Shown piece by piece: positions 25,018-33,104 of a stretch of 64,000 bases of DNA (position 1 is its first letter; each line of letters opens with the position of its first letter). Under the pieces are notes generated by a model, which worked only from the letters and a program-made list of their open reading frames with translations, had not been told where the DNA came from and made no database searches. The DNA is from JACQFZ01 sp045810625 (GTDB lineage Bacteria > Pseudomonadota > Gammaproteobacteria > Acidiferrobacterales > Sulfurifustaceae). The stretch covers positions 20,642-84,641 of the forward strand of contig JBJMVQ010000056.1 of assembly GCA_045810625.1 (NCBI GenBank), in the 5' to 3' direction. Position numbers and translations under genes: made by a program.

Positions 25018-25250
25018 CGGGCCGGTTCGGCGCGCAGCGCTCAGCCGGCGTCGGATCGGTGTCGAGCACGCGGCAATCTCCTGGCGCCCGAAACTAGGGA
25101 TGAATGGTCGCCTGAAGATCCGGAGGCTAAACGGCGCGCCCGGCTCCGCCGCTACGATTGGCACAGCCGGTTTTCTTCTGCGCGACACGCAACTTGCTTC
25201 CATCGTCACGACGCCCATTCGCCTCGGCCGTAACAACGACGCGTACGGCC
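25018..25250 (+). pseudogene. degraded second copy of the MFS transporter 3' end
   Basis: 25021-25110 closely matches 19226-19320 of the MFS gene (shared GTTCGGCGCGCAGCGC-like and GGTGTCGAGCACGC stretches). 25140-25250 matches 19505-19630 (TTCTTCTGCGCGAC, CTTCCATCGTCAC). The roughly 190 bases between these blocks in the intact gene are reduced to about 30. Indels destroy the frame. It sits immediately after the histidine-kinase stop. Confidence 0.7.
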
Positions 25251-25593
25251 GGCGACATGATTCGAGCACGTCATCTCGCGTTCCGCCCAAACTCCGTAGC
25301 GATGCGCTGACACACAACATGCAACGCACCAGACGGATGCACGGATACAACACATTGTCCCGCCGCGCGGCCCCCGCAATTCTCACCTTATAGTTAGTTC
25401 GCGATTTCGCCGATGTCGACGAATCGCGCGCAAGCCGCAGAATTACAAGTAAATTGGTGCAGCGCCCCGCAATTTATTTGTGCTGCGGCGAGACCTGGCA
25501 TTTTGCATGCTACAACTACATTGAGCTGTCCTCATGAGACCGGATCGCTCGTGACGAACGGCCGAATCGAAGACTAGGGGAGGAAAATCGGCA
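25251..25593. other. 343-bp intergenic region
   Basis: No gene-like frame. The part around 25390-25560 is richer in A/T and probably holds the promoter of the esterase gene. AGGGGAGG at about 25577 is its ribosome site. Confidence 0.35.
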
Positions 25594-27387
25594 ATGAATT
25601 CAAATTTTCTTTTGCGTCTCCGGCGTTTACCCGCTCTGCTGGCAACGGCAACGGTGGCAGTGTCCCTCGTCGCCTGCAGTCACGACGACTCGGACAACGG
25701 TCCCGCTGGCCCTGTCGCCACCACAAGCGCTCCCGATAGGGCCGTCGTAGCCGACGGTTCGGTGCAGGCCGTCGACCGCACCGGCATGCGCAGCTACTTC
25801 GGTATCCCGTACGCCGCGCCGCCAGTCGGCAACCTGCGTTGGAGACCGCCCGCTGCGCCTGCGAGATTCGGCAGGATCACCAAGACCGCCTCGGCCAATC
25901 CGTGTTTGCAGACGAGCAACAGCCCCTTCAAGCTCGCGAACGGCCAGGAAGACTGTCTCTACCTCGACGTGCATGCACCGACGACGGAAGGACCGTTCCC
26001 GGTGATGGTGTGGTTCCACGGCGGCGCCTTCAACACCGGCGGCACCGTGACGTACTCCGACCCGTCGCCGCTCGTTACGAAGGGCGTGATCGTCGTAACG
26101 GTCGCTTATCGCATGGGCCCGATGGGCTTCCTCGGCCATCCCGTGCTGGAAGCCGACGGCACCGGTGCAGCGCCCGCGGGCAGTGTGGGCAACTACGGCA
26201 TCATGGACCAGCAGGCAGCGCTACGCTGGGTCAAGGACAACATCGTCGCCTTCGGCGGCGACCCGGACAATGTGACGATCTTCGGCGAGTCGGCAGGCGG
26301 ATTCAGTGTCATGACGCATCTCGCGTCGCCGGGATCGGCCGGCCTCTTTCACAAGGCCATCGTGGAGAGCGGCGGCTACGCATTCGACCGCCAGCTGTCG
26401 AAGACTACGCTCGAAAGCCAGAGCACGACGATCGTCACTAACGCGATCAACGCCGCGGTCGGCGCGAGCGAACCGAATCCTTGTCCGTCGGGCGTCACCG
26501 CCGACTGTCTGCGTGCGGCATCGACGTCGTTCATCACCACGCGCCTGGCTCCCGCGTTCAACGCGGTACAGGTGAGCCCGGTGCCATCGATCGACGGTTA
26601 TGTGCTGACGAAGTCGATCAAGGCTGCGTTCCAAGCCGGTGAGAACGCCAAAGTGGCGATGATGAATGGCACGAATGAGAACGAATGGTCACTGTTCCTC
26701 GCGATCCCTGAGCAAGTCAGACGGACCACGGCCAACAACTTCGATCTGACGGACCTCACGTTCCTGTCGACGTCGACTGGCGCGCAGATGACAACTTCGA
26801 TTTATCCGACGGTACTGGCCGGCCAGGCTGCCGGCAGCGGGCTGACCGGCTCGCAGCTCACGGCCTCCGGCGCCTACCCGCTCACCGATTTCGGCAGCGG
26901 TGACGCCCTCTCAGCGTCCATTGGCGCGACCGCCGAAGGCACTGACTGGATCTTTGCCTGCCCGGCGTTCAACTTGTCGAAACGGCAGGTTGCCCAGGGC
27001 ACGCCGATTTACATGTACGAGTTCCGTGACCAAACGGCGATTCCGTCGATCGGTGTCGACGGAAGCGGCAACCCGACGGTAACGGTACCGCAGGGCGCCG
27101 CGCATTCTTATGAGCTTCAGTACCTGTTCAACCTGCGCGACCTCCAGAACCAGGAGCGGGCCGATTTGCAGGAAGCGATGTCGAGCTATTGGACCAACTT
27201 CGCGCGCACCGGTAATCCGAATGCGGGTCTCAATGTCGTGCCCGCTGTCTGGCCGGTGTTCGCCGGCAACGGCGCGGTCGATGTGCTCGGCCTCGACGTC
27301 GCTTCCGACGGCGGTGTGGCGACACTCTCAACAGCGTTCGGCGAAGCGCACAAATGTACGACGCTCTTCACGATGCAGACGTTCTGA
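25594..27387 (+). CDS. type B carboxylesterase lipoprotein
   Basis: A 597-residue carboxylesterase (COesterase, esterase/lipase family VII). A signal peptide ends in the lipobox LVAC (Cys28) followed by an Asp-rich linker, so it is an anchored, surface or periplasmic lipoprotein. The N-terminal motif SYFGIPYAAPPVGNLRWRPP and the EDCLYLDVHAP signature are family hallmarks. WFHGGAF gives the oxyanion hole and FGESAGG the nucleophile Ser. The Glu and His of the triad should lie near NGTNENEW and GAAHSYELQYLF. A strong terminator follows. It probably hydrolyses carboxylic esters outside the inner membrane. Confidence 0.95.
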   Translation: MNSNFLLRLRRLPALLATATVAVSLVACSHDDSDNGPAGPVATTSAPDRAVVADGSVQAVDRTGMRSYFGIPYAAPPVGNLRWRPPAAPARFGRITKTASANPCLQTSNSPFKLANGQEDCLYLDVHAPTTEGPFPVMVWFHGGAFNTGGTVTYSDPSPLVTKGVIVVTVAYRMGPMGFLGHPVLEADGTGAAPAGSVGNYGIMDQQAALRWVKDNIVAFGGDPDNVTIFGESAGGFSVMTHLASPGSAGLFHKAIVESGGYAFDRQLSKTTLESQSTTIVTNAINAAVGASEPNPCPSGVTADCLRAASTSFITTRLAPAFNAVQVSPVPSIDGYVLTKSIKAAFQAGENAKVAMMNGTNENEWSLFLAIPEQVRRTTANNFDLTDLTFLSTSTGAQMTTSIYPTVLAGQAAGSGLTGSQLTASGAYPLTDFGSGDALSASIGATAEGTDWIFACPAFNLSKRQVAQGTPIYMYEFRDQTAIPSIGVDGSGNPTVTVPQGAAHSYELQYLFNLRDLQNQERADLQEAMSSYWTNFARTGNPNAGLNVVPAVWPVFAGNGAVDVLGLDVASDGGVATLSTAFGEAHKCTTLFTMQTF

Positions 27388-27413
27388 TCAGGCGTCATTC
27401 CTGATGCTCGACG

Positions 27414-27443
27414 GGGCCCGCTTCGGCGGGCCCTTTTTCTTTT
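27414..27443 (+). terminator. rho-independent terminator
   Basis: GGGCCCGC (27414-27421), TTCG tetraloop, GCGGGCCC (27426-27433), then TTTTTCTTTT. A textbook intrinsic terminator 27 bases after the esterase stop. Confidence 0.9.
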
Positions 27444-27599
27444 AGCCCAACGCCGTTCCCCTTGATGTGCCGAGACATGTCCGCGGGCCGACGGGTCCAT
27501 TCCTGCCGCGCAGTAACCACCCGGTTCCCGGAGCCTTGCGTCAACCGCAGCGCCGGCGAAATCGTCGGCCTCACTGATGTTGCTATTGCACCCGCTCGC

Positions 27600-28379
27600 T
27601 CACCATACGAGCCGCGTGCCGATGAGTATCAGCATGCAGGCAAGCGCGGAGCGCATCACGCGCTCGGGGAACAGACTGCTTGCGTGACTGCCGAGATAGA
27701 TCCCCGGCAGCGAGCCAAGCAGCAGGCTACCGAGTAGCGCGAGATCGACGGTTCCGAGGTAAAAGTGGCCAAGACCGGCGACGGCGGTGAGCGGCACCGC
27801 GTGGGCGATGTCTGCGCCGACCAGCTTCACCGAGGGCAGCCGCGGATAGAGCCACAGGAGCGCCACCATTCCGATAGCGCCGGCGCCGACCGAAGAAATG
27901 GTGACGAGCACCCCGAGAGCGACGCCGGTCGCGACCGTCGCGAGCGCCAGAGCTTTCGGCGATAGATTGTGTCCCGTCACCTCGCGATCGCGGCCGACGC
28001 GCCAAACGCGCTCGCGGAAAAAGATGGCCAGCGCGGTGAGGATCAGCGCGACACCGAGGACGCTGCTGATCAATGTGGATAAGTGCTTGTCCCCGAGCCG
28101 GAAGACCATCAGCGCCCACGTCGTCAGGATCGCCGTTGGAATGCTGCCGAGCGCCATCCAGCCGACGATACGCCAGTTGATATTGCCGCGACGGCCGTGC
28201 ACCCAGACGCCGCCCGCCTTCGTGATCGACGCGTACAGCAGATCGGTGCCGACAGCGGTGGCCGGTGGGATGCCGAAGAGCAGGACGAGTAGCGGCGTCA
28301 TCAGCGATCCCCCGCCAAGTCCCGTAAGGCCCACAATAAAACCGACCGCCAGGCCGGAAAGCGTGTATGCCCAGTCCAT
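27600..28379 (-). CDS. TauE/SafE-family sulfite/organic-anion exporter
   Basis: A 259-residue membrane protein with about 8 helices. The duplicated TauE/SafE motif is clear: the first half has GFIVGLTGLGGGSLMTPLL followed by PPATAVGTDLLYASITK. The second half has GVLVTISSVGAGAIGMVALL and KLVGADIAHAVPLTAVAGLGH. Members export sulfite, sulfoacetate or related anions, or take part in sulfur and taurine metabolism. No sulfur genes are adjacent, so the substrate is open. Confidence 0.93.
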   Translation of the reverse strand: MDWAYTLSGLAVGFIVGLTGLGGGSLMTPLLVLLFGIPPATAVGTDLLYASITKAGGVWVHGRRGNINWRIVGWMALGSIPTAILTTWALMVFRLGDKHLSTLISSVLGVALILTALAIFFRERVWRVGRDREVTGHNLSPKALALATVATGVALGVLVTISSVGAGAIGMVALLWLYPRLPSVKLVGADIAHAVPLTAVAGLGHFYLGTVDLALLGSLLLGSLPGIYLGSHASSLFPERVMRSALACMLILIGTRLVW

Positions 28380-28642
28380 ATCGTGTCTTTCGAAGTAGTG
28401 CGCAGAGTAACAGCGACTCCCGCGAAATCGGAAAGAACGAATCGCTAAGGACTAATAACCAAGCTGACTAGCCGCCGGAACGAAGGGACAAAGGGAGAGG
28501 AGGCAGATTGGACTTGCCGCCTTTCGCTGGCAGACCCTTAAAACAAGAGCGTGGCCCGCAAGGCGTTCGGTTGTGCGGGTTAGCAAAAGCGCGCCGTTCC
28601 GTTAACCTGTCGCCCTGTTCCTCCCAGCGAGTACGCACACTC

Positions 28643-29659
28643 ATGACCGCGCTCACCAACCGCCAGATCAAACTCGCCGCGCGCCCGGTCGGAATGGTTA
28701 AACCGACCGACTTCACGCTCTCGACCGAACCCGTGGCGCAGCCCGGGGCCGGGGAAGTGTTAATAAAGGTCCAGTACATTTCGCTCGATCCCGCGATGCG
28801 CGGCTGGATGAACGAGGGGCGCTCCTACGTTCCCCCGGTTGCGCTCGGCGAGGTCATGCGCGCCGGCGGCATCGGGCGCGTGATCGCGTCGAACGACGCA
28901 AAGGTGGCGGTGGGCGATACGGTGAGGGCAACCACCGGCGTGCAGGACTACGCGCTCGTCAAAGCGGACGACGTCGTGAAGGTCGATCCGCGTATTGCGC
29001 CGTTGCCGCGCTTTCTCGGCGTGCTCGGCATGCCGGGCATGACGGCGTATTTCGGATTGCTCGATGTCGGCCAGCCGAAGCCCGGCGAAACCATCGTGGT
29101 GTCGGCCGCCGCCGGCGCCGTCGGCAGCGTGGTCGGACAGATCGCGAAAATCAAAGGCTGTCGCGTGATCGGCATTGCGGGTGGCGTCGACAAATGTCGC
29201 GCCGCTCGCGAGGAGTTCGGTTTCGACGCGGTCATCGACTACAAGAGCGAGGACGTAAGGAAGAAATTGCGCGAGCACTGCCCGAAGGGCATCGACGTGT
29301 TTTTCGACAACGTCGGCGGCGTGATTCTCGAAGCGGCGCTCGCCAACCTCGCGCCCAAGGCACGCATCGTGCTTTGCGGCGCGATCTCCCAATACAACAG
29401 CAAGCCCGAAGAACTACGCGGCCCGCGCAACTACATGGCGCTGCTCGTGAGCCGCGCGCGCATGGAGGGGTTCGTCGTGTTCGACTACGCGGCGCGCTAC
29501 GCCGAAGCCGCGAAAGCGATGGCCGGTTGGATCGCCGAGAGCAAACTCAAGGCGCGCGAAGATATCGTGGAAGGACTCGAAATGTTTCCGCAGACGCTGC
29601 TTAAGCTCTTTCGAGGCGAGAATCTTGGGAAGCTGGTAATCAAAGTATCCGATGATTGA
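28643..29659 (+). CDS. NADP-dependent oxidoreductase, MDR family (leukotriene B4 dehydrogenase/curcumin reductase-like)
   Basis: ATG 28643 (MTALTNRQIKLAARP) begins a 338-residue zinc-independent medium-chain reductase; the frame upstream is not conserved-looking. Typical blocks are SLDPAMRGWMN, GEVMRAGGIGRVIAS, FLGVLGMPGMTAYFGLLDVGQPKPGETIVV, the NADP fold motif SAAAGAVGSVVGQIAK, CRVIGIAGG and YFDNVGG-like VFFDNVGG. The family reduces alpha,beta-unsaturated ketones or aldehydes with NADPH. Cytoplasmic, single gene, convergent with the M48 peptidase across a hairpin. Confidence 0.94.
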   Translation: MTALTNRQIKLAARPVGMVKPTDFTLSTEPVAQPGAGEVLIKVQYISLDPAMRGWMNEGRSYVPPVALGEVMRAGGIGRVIASNDAKVAVGDTVRATTGVQDYALVKADDVVKVDPRIAPLPRFLGVLGMPGMTAYFGLLDVGQPKPGETIVVSAAAGAVGSVVGQIAKIKGCRVIGIAGGVDKCRAAREEFGFDAVIDYKSEDVRKKLREHCPKGIDVFFDNVGGVILEAALANLAPKARIVLCGAISQYNSKPEELRGPRNYMALLVSRARMEGFVVFDYAARYAEAAKAMAGWIAESKLKAREDIVEGLEMFPQTLLKLFRGENLGKLVIKVSDD

Positions 29660-29680
29660 CGGGGCGTCTCTAACGCCCCG
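29660..29680. terminator. hairpin between convergent genes
   Basis: CGGGGCGT (29660-29667) and ACGCCCCG (29673-29680) with a CTCTA loop form a perfect 8-bp stem directly after the reductase stop and 18 bases from the peptidase stop. It can serve both strands. Confidence 0.6.
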
Positions 29681-29697
29681 CTCCCGCGTGGTTCCGC

Positions 29698-31164
29698 TTA
29701 CCTCACGACTTTTATCGTTTCCCCCGCGGATAGCTTCTCCTCGGGCGATCGGACATTGAGGGCGCGTAACAAACGCGCACCGTCGGTCGGCATGGTCATC
29801 TCCGTCGCGAGCGACTCGAATGAATCGCCGGCTCGCGCGCGATAGACGTGCAATTGCGGCCGCGCCGGCACTTTTTTCGCAGGCGGCACTTCGATGCTTT
29901 TTGCGATGGTAAGAAACGTTTGGTCCGCCGCGTTGAATTCGTCTTCGTTTTTCTTTTGGCTGGCCATATAGCCGTTGAAGGTCAGGTAATGCTCGCGATC
30001 GATCCGCACGATCCCGACTCTCTGCCAATACAAACTCTTGAAGATGAGGCCGACCTGCCGGGACCCTAGCGTCGTGCACGTGCTCGTGTCGCCGCTGTGT
30101 AACGGCGTTCGCTCATCGAGCGTCGTGCGCTGAAAGGTATGCTCCATCGAGTCACATACATTTTCAGCAAGGTCAACGATTGGGCGCTTGTGAATCACCA
30201 TTGAGCCCGCTTTTTCGTTTCCAAGCCAAATGCCGGGCGGCGTGCCATTTCGCCCCTTGAACGCGTTCACTCGCCACCCGCTCGGAATCGCCATCGCGAT
30301 TCCAAGATCGGGGAAATAGCGCTTACCTTCAAAGAATATTCCTTCTCCCGACGAATTCCCGACCTCCATTCCCTCCAACAAAGCCAGAAATTGCGTATCG
30401 AGCTTTTCTTTGGTCTCTGTGTTCTGAGCGCCGGTCAACGCCGCAACCCGTGCCTGCCGTTGCATGGTCTCGGGGTGCTGCGCGTACGCACGATGCCACC
30501 AGCTTTCGCGAACATTCCCGACGCTCTTCTTGTAAGTCTCGATGCTATTCAGGACGTCAAAGGCCTCTTGCATTGCCTCCGGGCGATATCCGGCGCGCGT
30601 CAGGAACGTGGTGCCAAGTTGATCGGCGGCCGATTCATCGGAGCGGTTTACCGCCGACAGGCCCATGCCCACCGGTGCTGCTACGGCCTGCGGAAACAGG
30701 ATCACCGCCGGAGCGGCCACGATCAGTCCGAGCGCCGCTATTCCCGCAATGCCCGCTCTGCGACTGGCATGGATCGCATCGCGCCGACAGATGTGAGCGA
30801 TTTCGTGCGCGAGCACGGCGGCGAGGTCACTCTCATCGCGCAGATAGACCAACAGCCCGCGGGTGATATAGACATACCCGCCTTGCGTCGCGAAAGCATT
30901 TTCGGCGGGAGAATCGAGGACGGTGAACTTCCACTTCAACGTAGGACGGTCGCTCGCGGCGGCGAGCTTGTGGCCGACGGTGGTGACAAATTCGGCGAGC
31001 TTTTCGTTCTTGATCTCGGGCGCGAACTTCAAAATTTCCGCATGACGCTGCTCGCCCGTCGAAACTTCGTAGTCCTCGTCTTCTTCCGTCCAGATCGGCA
31101 GGTTGGCACAACCCGCGATTAGCGTACTGAGATAGACACCCAAGAACGCCCGAGCGATCGGCAT
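29698..31164 (-). CDS. M48-family metalloprotease lipoprotein with LysM-like C-terminus
   Basis: A 488-residue BepA/LoiP-like M48 peptidase. Lipobox IAGC gives Cys19. The zinc site is HEIAH (His120, Glu121, His124) and the third ligand lies in ESAAD (Glu177). Residues 140-172 form a hydrophobic membrane-associated or plug segment. The second half (about 260-430) is a domain of unknown function (FFEGKRYFPDLGIAMAIPSGWRV). The last 60 residues (LHVYRARAGDSFESLA to LSAGETIKVVR) resemble a LysM-like peptidoglycan-binding module. Probably a periplasmic outer-membrane quality-control protease. Confidence 0.93.
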   Translation of the reverse strand: MPIARAFLGVYLSTLIAGCANLPIWTEEDEDYEVSTGEQRHAEILKFAPEIKNEKLAEFVTTVGHKLAAASDRPTLKWKFTVLDSPAENAFATQGGYVYITRGLLVYLRDESDLAAVLAHEIAHICRRDAIHASRRAGIAGIAALGLIVAAPAVILFPQAVAAPVGMGLSAVNRSDESAADQLGTTFLTRAGYRPEAMQEAFDVLNSIETYKKSVGNVRESWWHRAYAQHPETMQRQARVAALTGAQNTETKEKLDTQFLALLEGMEVGNSSGEGIFFEGKRYFPDLGIAMAIPSGWRVNAFKGRNGTPPGIWLGNEKAGSMVIHKRPIVDLAENVCDSMEHTFQRTTLDERTPLHSGDTSTCTTLGSRQVGLIFKSLYWQRVGIVRIDREHYLTFNGYMASQKKNEDEFNAADQTFLTIAKSIEVPPAKKVPARPQLHVYRARAGDSFESLATEMTMPTDGARLLRALNVRSPEEKLSAGETIKVVR

Positions 31165-31546
31165 TTGACGCCTCTTTAGGTTTGTTCTAAGGCACGTCCG
31201 TGCGTGTCACGCTCCCAAGCTTCGAATGTAGGAACGGTGTAACGAGCTGTCTATAGACCAAGGTGCCGCAGACCAGGGCAGGCGAGCTGCGATTCGGATC
31301 CGGGGGCACGGGTGAAATTACGATTGGCTCTTCGGCGATCGCCTAGTTCATTGATAACGCGGCTGGCTAGTCGTGATTAACGTCAATCAGCCCTTTCTTT
31401 CATGGCGTGACAACCTTATCTGTCGATGTCGTGCAGGCAAATCAGTAATATTCTTCCTTCTTTCGTTCCTATGAACGCCCGCTCGCGGAAACATACCGCT
31501 TGTTTCCACGAATCTGTACGGACTTCATATCGCCAAGGAGATAGGG
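31165..31546. other. 382-bp divergent intergenic region
   Basis: This lies between the divergent peptidase and exported-methyltransferase genes. No convincing gene, repeat or palindrome; presumably both promoters. AAGGAGATAGGG just before 31547 is the methyltransferase ribosome site. Confidence 0.35.
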
Positions 31547-32290
31547 ATGATCAAGCATCGCTCGAGAACGCGTTTCGCCTTCCTCGCAATATCGGCTGCG
31601 ATCACCGTCGGCTGCGCCACACCGACCCATGATTCAGGCGCAATGCCCGACTATCACGCACTCGTCGCCAGCGCCGATCGTTCAGCCGCCGATCGCGAGA
31701 TCGATGCACGGCGTAACCCTGAGCAATTCCTGACATTCCTCGGCATTCGGGCCGGTATGAAAGTGTTGGACATCGGGGCGGGCGGCGGTTACACCACGGA
31801 GCTACTCGCGCGCGCCGTGGGGCCGACGGGCGTTGTCTACGCGCAGAACGCGCGAGCGCGCGACGCGCTCGATGAGCGCCTGCGCAAGCCGGTGATGAAA
31901 AACGTCGTCTCTGTCGTTCGGCCGTTCGACGATCCGGTGCCGCCCGAGGTCAACGGACTCGACCTCGTCACCATGGTTTTGTTCTATCACGACACGACCT
32001 ACATGGATGTCGATCGCGCCGCGATGAACCGCAAGATTTTCCAGGCTCTAAGACCCGGCGGACATTTCGTTGTGGTCGATCACTCCGCGAAAGCGGGCGA
32101 CGGTACCAGCGTAGGTCAGACGAACCACCGTATCGAGGAAGCGGCATTGCGCAAGGAGGTCGAAGCCGCCGGTTTCCGATTGGTCAGCGAGGGAAACTTT
32201 CTCCGAAACCCGAACGATCCGCGCGACGTGCACTTTCGAGAGCTCAAGTTCCCGAGCGACAAGTTTGTGTTGAAGTTCGTGAAGCCGTGA
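31547..32290 (+). CDS. exported SAM-dependent methyltransferase (COG4798-like lipoprotein)
   Basis: A 247-residue protein with an excellent ribosome site. The N-terminus is a signal sequence with a lipobox-like end (AITVGC, Cys23). The remainder is a class I methyltransferase: RNPEQFLTFLGIRAGMKVLDIGAGGGYTTELLAR (motif I), RPFDDP, LVTMVLFYHDT and ALRPGGHFVVVDHSAKAG. This matches the predicted-methyltransferase group COG4798, whose members often carry signal peptides. A SAM-dependent enzyme outside the cytoplasm has no obvious cofactor supply, so it may have a different ligand. A lipoprotein gene follows after 78 bases. Confidence 0.88.
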   Translation: MIKHRSRTRFAFLAISAAITVGCATPTHDSGAMPDYHALVASADRSAADREIDARRNPEQFLTFLGIRAGMKVLDIGAGGGYTTELLARAVGPTGVVYAQNARARDALDERLRKPVMKNVVSVVRPFDDPVPPEVNGLDLVTMVLFYHDTTYMDVDRAAMNRKIFQALRPGGHFVVVDHSAKAGDGTSVGQTNHRIEEAALRKEVEAAGFRLVSEGNFLRNPNDPRDVHFRELKFPSDKFVLKFVKP

Positions 32291-32368
32291 CGCTGCAGAT
32301 CACTCTTGCTTTCAAATTTCGCTCTAGTATGTATTCTCATTACAAACAGGATCTACCTCGGGAGGAAT

Positions 32369-33052
32369 ATGAAACAGTTCGTTCAGGGTATGTTGGGTGC
32401 ATCGGTCCTCGTGATGTTTCTTGCTGGTTGCGCGACGCCGAACATTGATAAGGATTTCCAATTTAGCGCGGAGAAAGACACCGGACTTGTCGTTGGGTCT
32501 GTTACACAAGATGACGTTCCCGGCCAAGGTGCCTCGTACGCAACTTTCTTCTTTGAAGATTCGAATGGCAACGGGCACATGGTTCGGTCGAGGGAACAGT
32601 TCCTTACGCGCGCTCTAGTACAGGGGCCCGACGACTTTTCCGACGTCGTTGGTCGTCTGTTCGCGATTGAGCTGCCCAAAGGCAAGTACAGGTTTGTACG
32701 GTGGAATATGGGCGATGGAGTTGGTCATTTTTGGCCTAAAAAAGATCCGTCGCCATTAGAGTTCACCATAGAACGAGGGAAAGTCACTTACATCGGCAAT
32801 CTGCACATGCAATTGGCCACCGGCACAAACATCGTTGGGCAGACACGAATTGCCAATGTCTTGCCGGTCGTGTCGGACAAGTCGGACCGCGACTTACGGG
32901 TGTTCGCTTCGCGTTTCCCCAAACTGAAAGTCGACGATGTCCGCAAACAGATCGTTCTGAACGGTCCTTGGCTGTCCGATTCCAGCGCGTCTTACACTTC
33001 GAGCACGCCGCCCGTTCCCGCAGTTGCTCCGAGCAGGACGATATCCAAGTAG
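32369..33052 (+). CDS. lipoprotein of unknown function
   Basis: Start ATG 32369 with GGAGGA upstream. A signal peptide with lipobox LAGC (Cys21) is followed by about 205 residues of mostly beta-strand pattern (TGLVVGSVTQDD, ASYATFFFEDSNG, FAIELPKGKYRFVRWN, VTYIGNLHMQLA) and a Ser/Pro-rich tail. Similar to the uncharacterised secreted proteins with a carboxypeptidase-regulatory/beta-sandwich look. No enzyme motif is visible. It may be co-transcribed with the exported methyltransferase upstream. Confidence 0.8.
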   Translation: MKQFVQGMLGASVLVMFLAGCATPNIDKDFQFSAEKDTGLVVGSVTQDDVPGQGASYATFFFEDSNGNGHMVRSREQFLTRALVQGPDDFSDVVGRLFAIELPKGKYRFVRWNMGDGVGHFWPKKDPSPLEFTIERGKVTYIGNLHMQLATGTNIVGQTRIANVLPVVSDKSDRDLRVFASRFPKLKVDDVRKQIVLNGPWLSDSSASYTSSTPPVPAVAPSRTISK

Positions 33053-33104
33053 ACATGCGAGATGAGTCGCGCCGATGCGACGGCATACGTGCGGAACGCC
33101 TTCA

